Source of the DNA: JBHHXG01 sp046756985
Lineage (GTDB): Bacteria; Pseudomonadota; Zetaproteobacteria; Mariprofundales; Mariprofundaceae
Length of the DNA: 14,357 nucleotides
Direction of reading: 5' to 3'
Assembly: GCA_046756985.1 (NCBI GenBank)
Contig: JBHHXG010000043.1
Span: 1-14,357 of the forward strand
The notes beneath the pieces are model-generated. The model did no database searches. It worked only from the letters and a program-made list of their open reading frames with translations, and had not been told where the DNA came from. The position numbers and the translations under genes were made by a program. Below are positions 6,993 through 14,357 of this stretch, piece by piece; within the stretch, counting starts at the first letter, position 1; the number at the start of each line of letters is the position of its first letter.

Positions 6993-8393
6993 ATGGCCAT
7001 CAATCTCACCCCACTTGAACTGTCCGGCAAGGAAGTGCTGCCATTGATCGAAGGCGGCAAGGGCGTCGCTGTTTCAAATGGAGAAACCACCGGTGCATGG
7101 GCAGCCGCAGGAGGTGTCGGCACCTTTTCGGCCGTCAATGCAGACAGCATCGATAAAAACGGCAATATCATTCGCACCGTCTACCACGGGAAAAGCCGGA
7201 TGGCCCGCTTTGATGAGCTTGTCGCCCAGGGCATTGCCGGTGGCATCAGTCAGGCAAAAATTGCCCATGAGGTTTCCGGTGGCCAAGGGCGCATTCACAT
7301 GAATGTACTGTGGGAAATGGGTGGCGCCGAACGCGTGCTGGAAGGCGTGCTTTCAGGTGCCAAGGGCTTGATTCATGGCGTCACCTGTGGCGCCGGCATG
7401 CCGTTCAAGCTGGCACCGCTGGCTGCAAAGCACCAAGTACATTATTACCCGATTATTTCATCCGCCCGTGCGTTACGCGCCTTGTGGCTGCGTTCCTACC
7501 GCAAATTTCCGGAATGGCTGGGTGGCGTTGTCTATGAAGACCCCTGGCTAGCCGGGGGCCATAACGGCCTTTCGAATTCGGAAGACCCGGAAGCGCCGCA
7601 GGATCCATATCCCCGTGTTGCGGAACTACGCAAGACCATGAACAGCTTTGGCTTGGACAAGACGCCGATTTTTATGGCTGGCGGCGTCTGGTTTCTGCGC
7701 GAATGGTCCAACTGGCTGGACAATCCGGAAATCGGGCCGATTGCCTTCCAGTTCGGAACCAGGCCGCTGCTTACGCAGGAAAGTCCGATTTCAGATGTAT
7801 GGAAGCAGCGCCTGCTGCGGCTCAGGCTGGGCGATGTCAAGCTAAACAAGTTTTCACCTACAGGCTTTTATTCGTCGGCGATATACAATCATTTTCTACA
7901 CGAATTGTATGACCGGGCCGACCGCGAGATTGCCTTTGTGGATCATCCGGCAGGAAATCACGTTGCGCCTTTTACTTTTGGCGTTCGTAACAAGCAGGTG
8001 TACGTGACCAAATACGACCGCAAACTGGCGGATGGCTGGATCAGAGACGGCTACACGAAGGCGCTGCCTACGCCCGACTCAACACTGGTTTTCGTCACGC
8101 CGGAAAAAGCGAAAGAAATCCGTGCTGATCAGCTGAATTGCATGGGCTGCCTGTCCCAATGTCTGTTCAGCAACTGGGCGGCCAATGAAAGAGGAACGAC
8201 GGGACGCAAGGCCGACCCGAGAAGTTTCTGTATCCAGAAAACATTGCAGGAAATTGCCCATGGCGCTGATCCAGACAAACATCTGATGTTTGCCGGCCAT
8301 GCCGCCTACCGCTTTGCAGAAGACCCCTTCTATGCCAATGGTTTCATTCCTACAGTCAGGGAGCTGGTCGAGCGCATTCAGACTGGTGACTAA
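6993..8393 (+). CDS. Nitronate monooxygenase / 2-nitropropane dioxygenase family flavoprotein, long form
   Basis: TIM-barrel FMN protein of the NPD/nitronate monooxygenase superfamily, which oxidises alkyl nitronates in characterised members; other relatives are enoyl-ACP reductases (FabK), so the true substrate is unknown. At 466 residues it is about 100 longer than the classic enzymes. Visible family features are the glycine-rich opening GKGVAVSNGETTGAWAAAGG (23-42), VTCGAG (130-135), AGGHNG (187-192) where NPD enzymes keep their histidine (H190), and the flavin-phosphate stretches FMAGGVWF (227-234) and QFGTRPL (253-259). The extra C-terminal part contains C383-x2-C386-x3-C390 and C413, resembling an iron-sulfur or metal site and not a feature of the short enzymes. 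The start at 6993 is supported by AAAGG six bases upstream. It lies after ilvA and before an unknown gene; neither context explains its role. Confidence 0.85.
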   Translation: MAINLTPLELSGKEVLPLIEGGKGVAVSNGETTGAWAAAGGVGTFSAVNADSIDKNGNIIRTVYHGKSRMARFDELVAQGIAGGISQAKIAHEVSGGQGRIHMNVLWEMGGAERVLEGVLSGAKGLIHGVTCGAGMPFKLAPLAAKHQVHYYPIISSARALRALWLRSYRKFPEWLGGVVYEDPWLAGGHNGLSNSEDPEAPQDPYPRVAELRKTMNSFGLDKTPIFMAGGVWFLREWSNWLDNPEIGPIAFQFGTRPLLTQESPISDVWKQRLLRLRLGDVKLNKFSPTGFYSSAIYNHFLHELYDRADREIAFVDHPAGNHVAPFTFGVRNKQVYVTKYDRKLADGWIRDGYTKALPTPDSTLVFVTPEKAKEIRADQLNCMGCLSQCLFSNWAANERGTTGRKADPRSFCIQKTLQEIAHGADPDKHLMFAGHAAYRFAEDPFYANGFIPTVRELVERIQTGD

Positions 8394-8397
8394 TTCT

Positions 8398-8426
8398 TTG
8401 ACAATTGCTTCCAGAACGGCTATTTA
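8398..8426 (+). promoter_or_regulatory. Candidate promoter of the PilZ-like gene
   Basis: TTGACA at 8398-8403, a perfect -35 match starting five bases after the preceding stop codon, then exactly 17 bases, then TATTTA at 8421-8426 as a weak -10 (three of six). Predicted start near 8433 gives a leader of about 54 bases. The perfect -35 with ideal spacing makes it credible; the poor -10 suggests an activated or repressed promoter. Confidence 0.45.
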
Positions 8427-8437
8427 TGCCGTTATGG
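8411..8437. repeat. Inverted repeat centred on the putative -10 box
   Basis: CCAgAACGGC (8411-8420) and GCCGTTaTGG (8428-8437) are mirror halves with one mismatch around the seven-base centre TATTTAT. The inner six pairs are perfect. It is either an operator over the promoter at 8398-8426 or a hairpin at the end of the preceding transcript. The absence of a following T-run argues against a standard intrinsic terminator. Confidence 0.6.
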
Positions 8438-8486
8438 AAAAGTATTACTTTACACAATAGACTTTATCTTGGGTGTTTGACAAAGA

Positions 8487-10121
8487 ATGAGCAACGACAG
8501 TAACAGCACATCGTCCAAAGACGCGCGCACACTTATGGAGTCGGTATCCTTTGAGCTGGATACTGATTTGCGCCTGCATCCGCAGCGGCTGGAACTTGGC
8601 AAGGCGGACCTACTGACCGATGCCCTGACACTCCCGTTTACAGATATTGAAAAAAGGCTTGCGCAGTATATTGCCGGTTCTTCAGCTGCTGAAACCGAGC
8701 ATCTGCGCAAGAGTATGAAAAATTATCTGGCGCGACTGAATTCCAATCCGCTGATTCCGCTGCATTTCCGCATGAAGGTGCTGAACCGCTTCGAACGCGA
8801 ACTGGAGCTGTTCGACGCAGAAATGACGGCAGCGGTTCTTAATGCCCATAAGATCGGCGTCGATCTCGTGCAGAAGGCTGCACGTTCCCAGCCTACCTAT
8901 TATCGCGTTCTTGTGGATATGGTTTCCAACGCTATGGAACTTGCCGTCAAGCTGCTGCGCCTGTCTCTGGAGCAGTACCGGGCCCCTGCGGTGATTGCTA
9001 CCCGGCAGGTATTTGACCTTGCCCGTCTTGGATTGACCGTTTTGCCGACACTGGGGGAAGACACGGCATCAGAACGTGAGCGCCTGTGTAAAGCGGTATC
9101 CGGTCATGAGTTCCTGCGCATGCTGGACTTTTATGGCAAATCGCACTCCTCCCAGAAAATGGCCTGGCAGGAACTCCAGAGTCACATCAGCGTCCTTGAA
9201 CCCTGTTACTGCCGCAAGGGAGCTACACCCCCTTCAATCTCCGACAGCAGTATCCTGGTCACAAACATGAGCCGGCCAAATGATTCGGCAAAAGTGGTTT
9301 CACAGCTGCCGGCTACCATGGAGACCGATGCCATCATCTTTCCCCTTGATGCTTTTGTTGATCGCCTGGTTACCGCCGTCAATCGTGTTGAGTCGATATT
9401 GCACAGTGCCGATATGCAGAAAAATGACCTGCATACTGAAGAAGCCCTGCATAGGACAATTATTGGCGGCAATGCCATTCTTGATACATTGCGCACCAAA
9501 GATCGTGTATCGGATCGCAAGGACTATGCGGGCAGCCGCGTCATTCTGAACTGGGATGCGGCCAAGTCCTTTATTGAATCGCACTCGGCCCTTGTCATGA
9601 GCGACTATGAATATGCACCTTCCGAACGATCCAGTGCTGCTGCCTGGTCAGTCATTGATATTAATGCGCATGGCTGTGGTCTGGAACGCGTCCATTACGA
9701 ACCCCTAGATCTTGGTGTGGATGCAATGATCGGCTTAAGCTGGATTCCGCACAAGGGCGAACCCATGCTTGGTTTTGTGCGCTGGATCAAGGAACCCAAG
9801 CCCGGTGAACAGCTGATGGGTGTTGAGTTCTTCAAAGGCAAATTCAAGCTGGTCAAGGGCGCCATGCTCGGAGGCGGCTCCGAAGATATGACGGAAAAAC
9901 GTGCCTGGCCGTTGCTGATAAAAGCGGGGAAAAAATATCACAGTGTAGTGTTTCCGGAACCGCGAATTTTCCGCAATATGACCTTTGTGCTTTCCCACGA
10001 GGGCAAGACCGGCCACTTCAAGGTGATTGAAGTCACCGAGGCCGGGGCAAACTACAGCCTGTGCAAGGTCGGTATCGCTGAAGAACTCACCTCTTCGCAG
10101 GAATTCGATTTCAACAAATAA
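8487..10121 (+). CDS. Unknown protein with PilZ-like C-terminal domain
   Basis: A 544-residue protein I do not recognise by name. There is no signal peptide or membrane segment. Residues 30-240 look mostly helical with many leucines and charged residues (for example LNRFERELELFDAEMTAAVL, 99-118); 280-370 also look helical. Residues 386-460 resemble a PilZ fold: WSVIDINAHGCGLE (387-400) matches the (D/N)-x-(S/N)-x-x-G signature, followed by strand-like GVDAMIGLSWI and MLGFVRWIKEP and GVEFF. PilZ domains usually bind cyclic di-GMP through an RxxxR motif just before that signature; here only one arginine (R381 in SERSS) is in place, so binding is doubtful. A further beta-rich stretch (470-535) ends the protein. 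The ATG at 8487 has no strong Shine-Dalgarno (GGGTG eleven bases off, AAAGA adjacent). It may be a degenerate c-di-GMP receptor; this is inference. Confidence 0.7.
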   Translation: MSNDSNSTSSKDARTLMESVSFELDTDLRLHPQRLELGKADLLTDALTLPFTDIEKRLAQYIAGSSAAETEHLRKSMKNYLARLNSNPLIPLHFRMKVLNRFERELELFDAEMTAAVLNAHKIGVDLVQKAARSQPTYYRVLVDMVSNAMELAVKLLRLSLEQYRAPAVIATRQVFDLARLGLTVLPTLGEDTASERERLCKAVSGHEFLRMLDFYGKSHSSQKMAWQELQSHISVLEPCYCRKGATPPSISDSSILVTNMSRPNDSAKVVSQLPATMETDAIIFPLDAFVDRLVTAVNRVESILHSADMQKNDLHTEEALHRTIIGGNAILDTLRTKDRVSDRKDYAGSRVILNWDAAKSFIESHSALVMSDYEYAPSERSSAAAWSVIDINAHGCGLERVHYEPLDLGVDAMIGLSWIPHKGEPMLGFVRWIKEPKPGEQLMGVEFFKGKFKLVKGAMLGGGSEDMTEKRAWPLLIKAGKKYHSVVFPEPRIFRNMTFVLSHEGKTGHFKVIEVTEAGANYSLCKVGIAEELTSSQEFDFNK

Positions 10122-10141
10122 GGCTTTCGCACAGCATCACC

Positions 10142-12106
10142 TCAAGAGCTTAAATTCGACAATCGTTCATGCATGGCGGCCATATGTGCCGCAGCTTCAT
10201 CAAGCGCTTCTGCCGAATCGGTTTCCCTGTCCACCCAGCGGATGTGCGTCTGATCCGCTTCGGACAAAAATGGCGACGGAGTCCTGTTCTCCACCTGCCC
10301 GAAACGGCGGCGCGTCCGGGAACAGCTTAAAGTCAGCCTAAAACGCGCACGGGTCATGGCGACATACATCAACCGGCGCTCTTCTTCCAGTCGATTCTCC
10401 TCCACGGCGTTTTTATGTGGAAAACTGCCATCCTCCATGCCCACGACATAGACATGTGGAAACTCAAGCCCCTTGGCCGCATGCACTGTCATCAGCCTGA
10501 CCTGATTACCGGTATCATCTTCATCGGCATCAGACAAAAGAAAGATACGCTGCAGGAATCCGGACAGATCACCGCCATCTTCGGCATGCCGCAACCACCA
10601 GCGACGCAATTCATCTGCATTGGCCATGCGCCGGTCATACTCATCCTGATCCGCCGCATCAGATTTAATGACGGACCGCAGCCCTGTCTTGTCCATGACC
10701 GCATCGAAGGCCTCATCTGCCTCGCCATGCAGAAACAGATGCTCCAGTTCAACAATCAGTTCACCGAATGATTGCAGTGTTTGCCCTCTATGGCCGTCGC
10801 AATCATCACTGAGACAGGCATCAAGCAGAGAACCTCTATCTTGCCTGGCTTCTGCGCTCAACGCGGCAAGCGCCCTGTCACCCACGCCCCGACGTGGCCG
10901 GGCAACAGCCCGCATAAATGCAAGATCATCGTCAGAATTAGCAATCAGGCGCAGATAGGCCAGCACATCCTGAACCTCACTGCGCTCGAAAAAGGAAATC
11001 CCGCCACTGACATGATAGGGAATATCGGCACTGCGGAAGGCCAGTTCAAACTCTCTGGCCTGATAGGAAGCACGATACAGTACCGAAAAATCGCTCCAGC
11101 GCAGACTGGAAGAACTGTGCTGGGCGCGGATATCTGCTGCAACGCGCTCTGCTTCCTCCCCAGGGCTTACCGATTCCCAGATACGCACAGGCTTTCCCTG
11201 ACCAAGATTGGTACGCAGCTGTTTACCCAACCGGGCACTGTTATGGGAAATCAGCGTATTGGCCGTGTGCAGAATGGTGGCGGTAGAGCGGTAATTCTCC
11301 TCCAGCCGCACGACGGCAAGCCCCGGATAATCCCTGTCCAGATCAAACAGATTGCGGACTTCAGCGCCACGCCAGCCGTAAATCGACTGATCATCGTCCC
11401 CGACCACGGTCAAATTGCTGTCGCCAGGAGCCAGCAGCCGAATCAGTTCATACTGTATGCGGCTGCTATCCTGGTATTCATCGACCAGCAGATGCCGCGC
11501 CCGGCTTTGCCACAATATACACACGTCCCTGTGTTCGGAAAGCAGCCGGACGGGAAGCAACATTAAATCGTCAAAATCGACTGCGTTCATTTGCTGCAAC
11601 AGCTCATCATAACGGTCGCGTACCTGTATCAGTGAGGCATCTGATCCCGTCAGAACGTTTTTCAGCGCCGATACTCCCCGTAGCGTGCGCTCGACGGCAT
11701 TGCTGTCGGCCGGCAGATGCAACTCCTGAAGCACACTGCGCATGGCGGAGCGTTGCTCGGGAATAGCGAAAACGGATACATTGCCGCGGCGACCCAGCAG
11801 CTTTGCATGCTCCCGCACCATGGCCAGTCCCAGCGCATGAAATGTACAGATGCGTAACGCCTTTACCTGCTCGCCCAGACGGGACTTGAGCCGCTCACAC
11901 ATCTCTCTGGCTGCCTTGTTGGTAAAGGTCACTGCTGTGATGGAACCCGGTGGTACATCGCGCTCTACCAGTGCCGCAATACGTTCGGTGATGACCCGCG
12001 TTTTGCCGCTGCCCGCGCCCGCCAGCACCAGTAGCGGCCCCCTGCGATGATAAACAGCCCTGTATTGCTCGGCATTAAGCTGTTGGTCGTTCACGGGCTG
12101 CACCAT
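10142..12106 (-). CDS. rep: Rep-type ATP-dependent DNA helicase (UvrD/Rep superfamily 1)
   Basis: A 3'-to-5' superfamily 1A DNA helicase that clears proteins and helps restart stalled replication forks; Rep is favoured over UvrD by length and overall feel, but the two are close. The 654-residue protein has the Q-motif LNAEQYRAV (10-18), Walker A LAGAGSGKTR (28-37), TFTNKAAREM (60-69), Walker B LLVDEYQD (206-213), GDDDQSIYGWRGA (236-248) and LEENYRS (268-274). Nearer the C-terminus are motif V VRLMTVHAAKGLEF and motif VI EEERRLMYVAMTRAR. I use the ATG at 12106 because it sits ten residues before the Q-motif as in relatives; the open frame to 12202 adds 32 low-quality residues. No good Shine-Dalgarno precedes the ATG; TTGCCA/TAGGCT with a 16-base spacer (12142 down to 12115) is a weak promoter guess that would also give a very short leader. 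Confidence 0.92.
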   Translation of the reverse strand: MVQPVNDQQLNAEQYRAVYHRRGPLLVLAGAGSGKTRVITERIAALVERDVPPGSITAVTFTNKAAREMCERLKSRLGEQVKALRICTFHALGLAMVREHAKLLGRRGNVSVFAIPEQRSAMRSVLQELHLPADSNAVERTLRGVSALKNVLTGSDASLIQVRDRYDELLQQMNAVDFDDLMLLPVRLLSEHRDVCILWQSRARHLLVDEYQDSSRIQYELIRLLAPGDSNLTVVGDDDQSIYGWRGAEVRNLFDLDRDYPGLAVVRLEENYRSTATILHTANTLISHNSARLGKQLRTNLGQGKPVRIWESVSPGEEAERVAADIRAQHSSSSLRWSDFSVLYRASYQAREFELAFRSADIPYHVSGGISFFERSEVQDVLAYLRLIANSDDDLAFMRAVARPRRGVGDRALAALSAEARQDRGSLLDACLSDDCDGHRGQTLQSFGELIVELEHLFLHGEADEAFDAVMDKTGLRSVIKSDAADQDEYDRRMANADELRRWWLRHAEDGGDLSGFLQRIFLLSDADEDDTGNQVRLMTVHAAKGLEFPHVYVVGMEDGSFPHKNAVEENRLEEERRLMYVAMTRARFRLTLSCSRTRRRFGQVENRTPSPFLSEADQTHIRWVDRETDSAEALDEAAAHMAAMHERLSNLSS

Positions 12107-12155
12107 GGTCGCGGAGCCTATCGGTGCTGTGCGGGCTGGCAAGCTGCAAAGGTCA

Positions 12156-12184
12156 TTGAGCCTGAACCGGCAAGCCGATATATT
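12156..12184 (+). promoter_or_regulatory. Sigma-70-type promoter for the phosphomannomutase gene
   Basis: TTGAGC at 12156-12161 (four of six), a 17-base spacer, and TATATT at 12179-12184 (five of six). The predicted start near 12191 leaves a leader of about 34 bases containing the GAAGG ribosome site, which agrees with translation from 12225 and rules out the upstream ATG at 12105. The site lies between the two divergent starts. Confidence 0.6.
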
Positions 12185-12224
12185 GCGCCGCCTGATTGAC
12201 ATGCAGGGATGTGAAGGTGTTTAT

Positions 12225-13598
12225 ATGACGGTACAGGATTTTCCCAGGCATATTTTCCGCGAATACGATATCCGCGGCATTGCCGGCGAGGAAGTCACCC
12301 CGGAACTGGCCTACAGGCTCGGACAATGCCTGACGCAGCTGTTGCCGGATGCAGACAACCCTACTGTCATCGTTGGCAGGGATGTGCGTTTGTCCGGACC
12401 GTCCATTCAGCAGGCCGTCATGGATGGGCTGACAGACGCCGGCGTGGATGTGATTGATATCGGCATGGTGCCAACGCCGCTGGCCTATTTTGGCGTGTTC
12501 CGCCATGATGCTGCCGGTTGCGTCATGGTTACAGCCAGCCACAATCCGGGCGAATACAATGGTTTTAAAATGATGTGCGGCCGTGAAAGCCTGCATGGCA
12601 ACGATATCCGCCGACTGCAGCAACTGATGGCGTCCGATAAAACATTCGGGCAGCCATCCCGCAAAGGTGTGCGACGTGAAGAAAACCTCCTGCCGGCATA
12701 CTCCAGACTCATCCTCGATGACATCCAGTTGGCCCGGCCATTAAAGGTTGTCATTGATGCCGGCAACGGCCCGTCCGGCATGGTTGCCGCACCGCTGTTT
12801 CGCCAGCTTGGCTGTGAAGTGATCGAGCTTTATTGTGAACCCGACGGCACCTTCCCGAACCATCATCCCGACCCGACCGTCGCTGAAAACATGTGCGATA
12901 TTGCAGAGGCTGTCCGTGAGCATGGCGCCGATCTCGGCATCGCCTTCGACGGCGATGGCGACCGCATTGGTATTGTCGATGAGCACGGAGAAATCATCTG
13001 GGGCGATATGCTGCTTTTGCTGTTATCGCGTCAGCTGCTAAAGGCCAATCCGGGCGCAACCATCATCTCCGAAGTTAAATGCTCTCAACACATGTATGAC
13101 GATATCGAAGCCCATGGCGGCAAACCCATCATGTGGCGTACAGGACACTCGCCGATCAAGGCCAAAATGAGGGAAACGGGTGCATTGCTGGCCGGGGAAA
13201 TGAGCGGCCACATGTTTTTTGCTGACCGCTTCTTCGGCTTTGACGATGCCGTTTATGCCGCCGCCCGTATTATGGAAATGGTGGCGGAAAGCAGCCGGCC
13301 TGTTTCCCAACTGCTGGCTGATATACCTCATGCCGTGACCACGCCGGAAATCCGCGTGGATTGTCCGGATGAGCGCAAATTCGCCCTGGTTGAGGAGGCC
13401 AAGGCCCACTTCTCGCAGGCCGGGTACAATATCATTGATATTGACGGCATGCGCCTGCAGTTTGACGATGGATGGGGTCTGTTGCGCGCCTCCAACACCC
13501 AGCCCAGCCTGGTATTGCGTTTTGAAGCGCCGAATGAAAAAAGACTCGCCGAAATGCGGACTCTGGTCGAAGGCTGGCTGGAAAAGAACAAGGGCTAA
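12225..13598 (+). CDS. algC: Phosphomannomutase/phosphoglucomutase (AlgC family)
   Basis: Interconverts hexose 1- and 6-phosphates (mannose and/or glucose), feeding GDP-mannose, UDP-glucose and so lipopolysaccharide or exopolysaccharide synthesis. The 457-residue length matches AlgC-type enzymes. All four domain signatures are present: IFREYDIRG (10-18); catalytic phosphoserine loop TASHNP (103-108, S105); metal loop DGDGDR (242-247); sugar-binding GEMSGH (324-329); and the phosphate-binding loop RASNTQPSLVLRFEA (421-435). I choose the ATG at 12225 because GAAGG lies seven bases upstream, the promoter at 12156-12184 precedes it, and homologous proteins begin a few residues before IFREYDIRG; the frame is open back to 12105 but those 40 residues do not look conserved. 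Sugar specificity cannot be read from sequence alone, and manB or pgm would be equally fair names. It ends ten bases from the convergent recG stop. Confidence 0.93.
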   Translation: MTVQDFPRHIFREYDIRGIAGEEVTPELAYRLGQCLTQLLPDADNPTVIVGRDVRLSGPSIQQAVMDGLTDAGVDVIDIGMVPTPLAYFGVFRHDAAGCVMVTASHNPGEYNGFKMMCGRESLHGNDIRRLQQLMASDKTFGQPSRKGVRREENLLPAYSRLILDDIQLARPLKVVIDAGNGPSGMVAAPLFRQLGCEVIELYCEPDGTFPNHHPDPTVAENMCDIAEAVREHGADLGIAFDGDGDRIGIVDEHGEIIWGDMLLLLLSRQLLKANPGATIISEVKCSQHMYDDIEAHGGKPIMWRTGHSPIKAKMRETGALLAGEMSGHMFFADRFFGFDDAVYAAARIMEMVAESSRPVSQLLADIPHAVTTPEIRVDCPDERKFALVEEAKAHFSQAGYNIIDIDGMRLQFDDGWGLLRASNTQPSLVLRFEAPNEKRLAEMRTLVEGWLEKNKG

Positions 13599-13608
13599 CA
13601 GTACTGCA

Positions 13609-14357
13609 TCAATCCACAGCATCCGAATATGGCCGCCAGAAGCGAACCATGGTTTCCGTCGGTTCAAAGGCAGGCAAATGACCGTGCCAATGGCGAATGA
13701 GCGCTGCATCCCGCACCATATCCACAACACGAAATCCCGCCTCGCCGCTCTGGCGCGTACCGACGGCATCCCCCGCCCCACGCGAAGCCATGTCCATCTC
13801 CGCCAGTGCCAGGCCATCATGTGAGCCTGCCACGCATTTGAGGCGTTCAATGGCACCTTGCGAGGACGTCTCGCCAGGCAGTAGAATACAATAGCCCTGT
13901 TCATCAGAGCGACCCACCCGCCCACGCAGCTGATGCAGCTGGGCCAGGCCATAGTTTTCGGCATGCTCAACCACAATCAATCGCGCTTCTCTCACATTGA
14001 CGCCAACTTCGATGACCGTGGTTGATACGAGAATCCGGCAGGCGCCCGTCGCGAAAGCATTCAGCGCATCCTGCTTTTCAACGGCTTTCATGCGTCCGTG
14101 CAGGCCGCGCACCCCTGCATCCGGGAATTTCGCGGCCAACGCATCCACCCGCTGACCCACGGAAACACCATCTTCCTCATCATCAATGCGCGGTACGATC
14201 CAGTAAATGCGCCCCGCCTGATCGAGAATGCGCTGCATACCTTCCGCCAACTCCCCCATGCGGCCGGAGCTGATGACTCGCGTCTCAACCGGCTTTCTGC
14301 CGGGCGGCATGCCCCGCATCAAGCTCAAGTCCATATCGCCATACAGAGCCAGCGCCA
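13609..14357 (-). CDS. recG: ATP-dependent DNA helicase RecG, C-terminal part (runs off the right edge)
   Basis: RecG remodels stalled replication forks and branch-migrates Holliday junctions. About 249 C-terminal residues are inside the window, roughly the last third of a protein that is normally near 690. Seen are LALYGDMD and the PPGRKPVET linker motif, the helicase C-terminal domain with IYWIVPRID, LHGRMK, motif V STTVIEVGVNV, motif VI HQLRGRVGRSDEQGYC, and the RecG-specific tail MASRGAGDAVGTRQSGE followed by F-R-VVDMVRDA. The RGAGD reads RGPGD in many relatives, a small change. These tail features separate RecG from Mfd and PriA. The frame stays open to the window end, so no start is visible. 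The stop is ten bases from that of the convergent phosphomannomutase gene. Confidence 0.95.
   Translation of the reverse strand, partial: ALALYGDMDLSLMRGMPPGRKPVETRVISSGRMGELAEGMQRILDQAGRIYWIVPRIDDEEDGVSVGQRVDALAAKFPDAGVRGLHGRMKAVEKQDALNAFATGACRILVSTTVIEVGVNVREARLIVVEHAENYGLAQLHQLRGRVGRSDEQGYCILLPGETSSQGAIERLKCVAGSHDGLALAEMDMASRGAGDAVGTRQSGEAGFRVVDMVRDAALIRHWHGHLPAFEPTETMVRFWRPYSDAVD

Noticed and set aside
8477..8482. Second TTGACA directly before the PilZ-like ATG
   Set aside because: Any promoter using it would start inside the gene and no -10 box is found at the right distance.
10772..11566. Plus-strand open frame inside rep (264 codons)
   Set aside because: Antisense to conserved helicase motifs; composition is shadow-like.
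12105..12224. Extended N-terminus for the phosphomannomutase
   Set aside because: The promoter at 12156-12184 and the ribosome site before 12225 point to the shorter protein, and the extra residues do not look like the family.
13038..13976. Minus-strand open frame spanning the phosphomannomutase/recG junction (312 codons)
   Set aside because: It crosses two well-identified genes in a non-coding frame for both and matches no family.
1..14357. Mobile element, prophage, CRISPR array or defence island
   Set aside because: No transposase, integrase, long terminal repeats or spaced repeats were seen; gene content is housekeeping throughout.

Overview
The window reads as ordinary core chromosome of a Gram-negative proteobacterium. 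The evidence is a minus-strand block pabC-mltG-small gene-tmk-holB, which matches the well-known proteobacterial order (in E. coli pabC-mltG-tmk-holB-tatD), together with Rep-type helicase, RecG, AlgC-type phosphomannomutase and biosynthetic threonine deaminase of proteobacterial type. Base composition looks mid-range and even (judged by eye, not counted). A zetaproteobacterial or neighbouring lineage would fit the gene mix, but this is a low-confidence inference from family resemblance only. I see no mobile elements, CRISPR arrays, tRNA or rRNA genes, or prophage genes.

Layout. Positions 17-5301 hold six minus-strand genes reading away from 5301: pabC (PLP class IV aminotransferase fold), mltG (lytic transglycosylase), an 84-residue uncharacterised gene, tmk, holB and, after an 87-base gap, metG. 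The first five overlap one another end to start (8, 17, 8 and 1 bases), so they are almost certainly one translationally coupled operon. Positions 5326-10121 hold three plus-strand genes: ilvA, a 466-residue nitronate-monooxygenase-like flavoprotein, and a 544-residue protein of unknown role with a PilZ-like C-terminal region. Then follow rep (minus, 10142-12106), a phosphomannomutase/phosphoglucomutase gene (plus, 12225-13598) and the C-terminal third of recG (minus, running off the right edge). No gene-free stretch exceeds 160 bases.

How the genes relate. The left operon mixes folate-precursor synthesis (pabC), cell-wall strand termination (mltG), dTTP supply (tmk), the replication clamp loader (holB) and tRNA charging (metG), a growth-linked set. 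ilvA starts only 24 bases from pabC in the opposite direction, with promoter-like sequence that would start transcription almost at its ATG. rep and recG are both branched-DNA or fork-processing helicases but are separate transcription units; the phosphomannomutase gene between them has its own convincing sigma-70-type promoter. Both convergent junctions (10122-10141 and 13599-13608) are very tight and lack a visible intrinsic terminator.

I did not find a new multi-gene system. The points most worth following are the uncharacterised 84-residue operon gene, the PilZ-like protein with an inverted repeat over its putative -10 element, a four-cysteine cluster in the nitronate-monooxygenase-like protein, loss of the usual PLP-contacting glutamate in PabC, and a probably leaderless ilvA.
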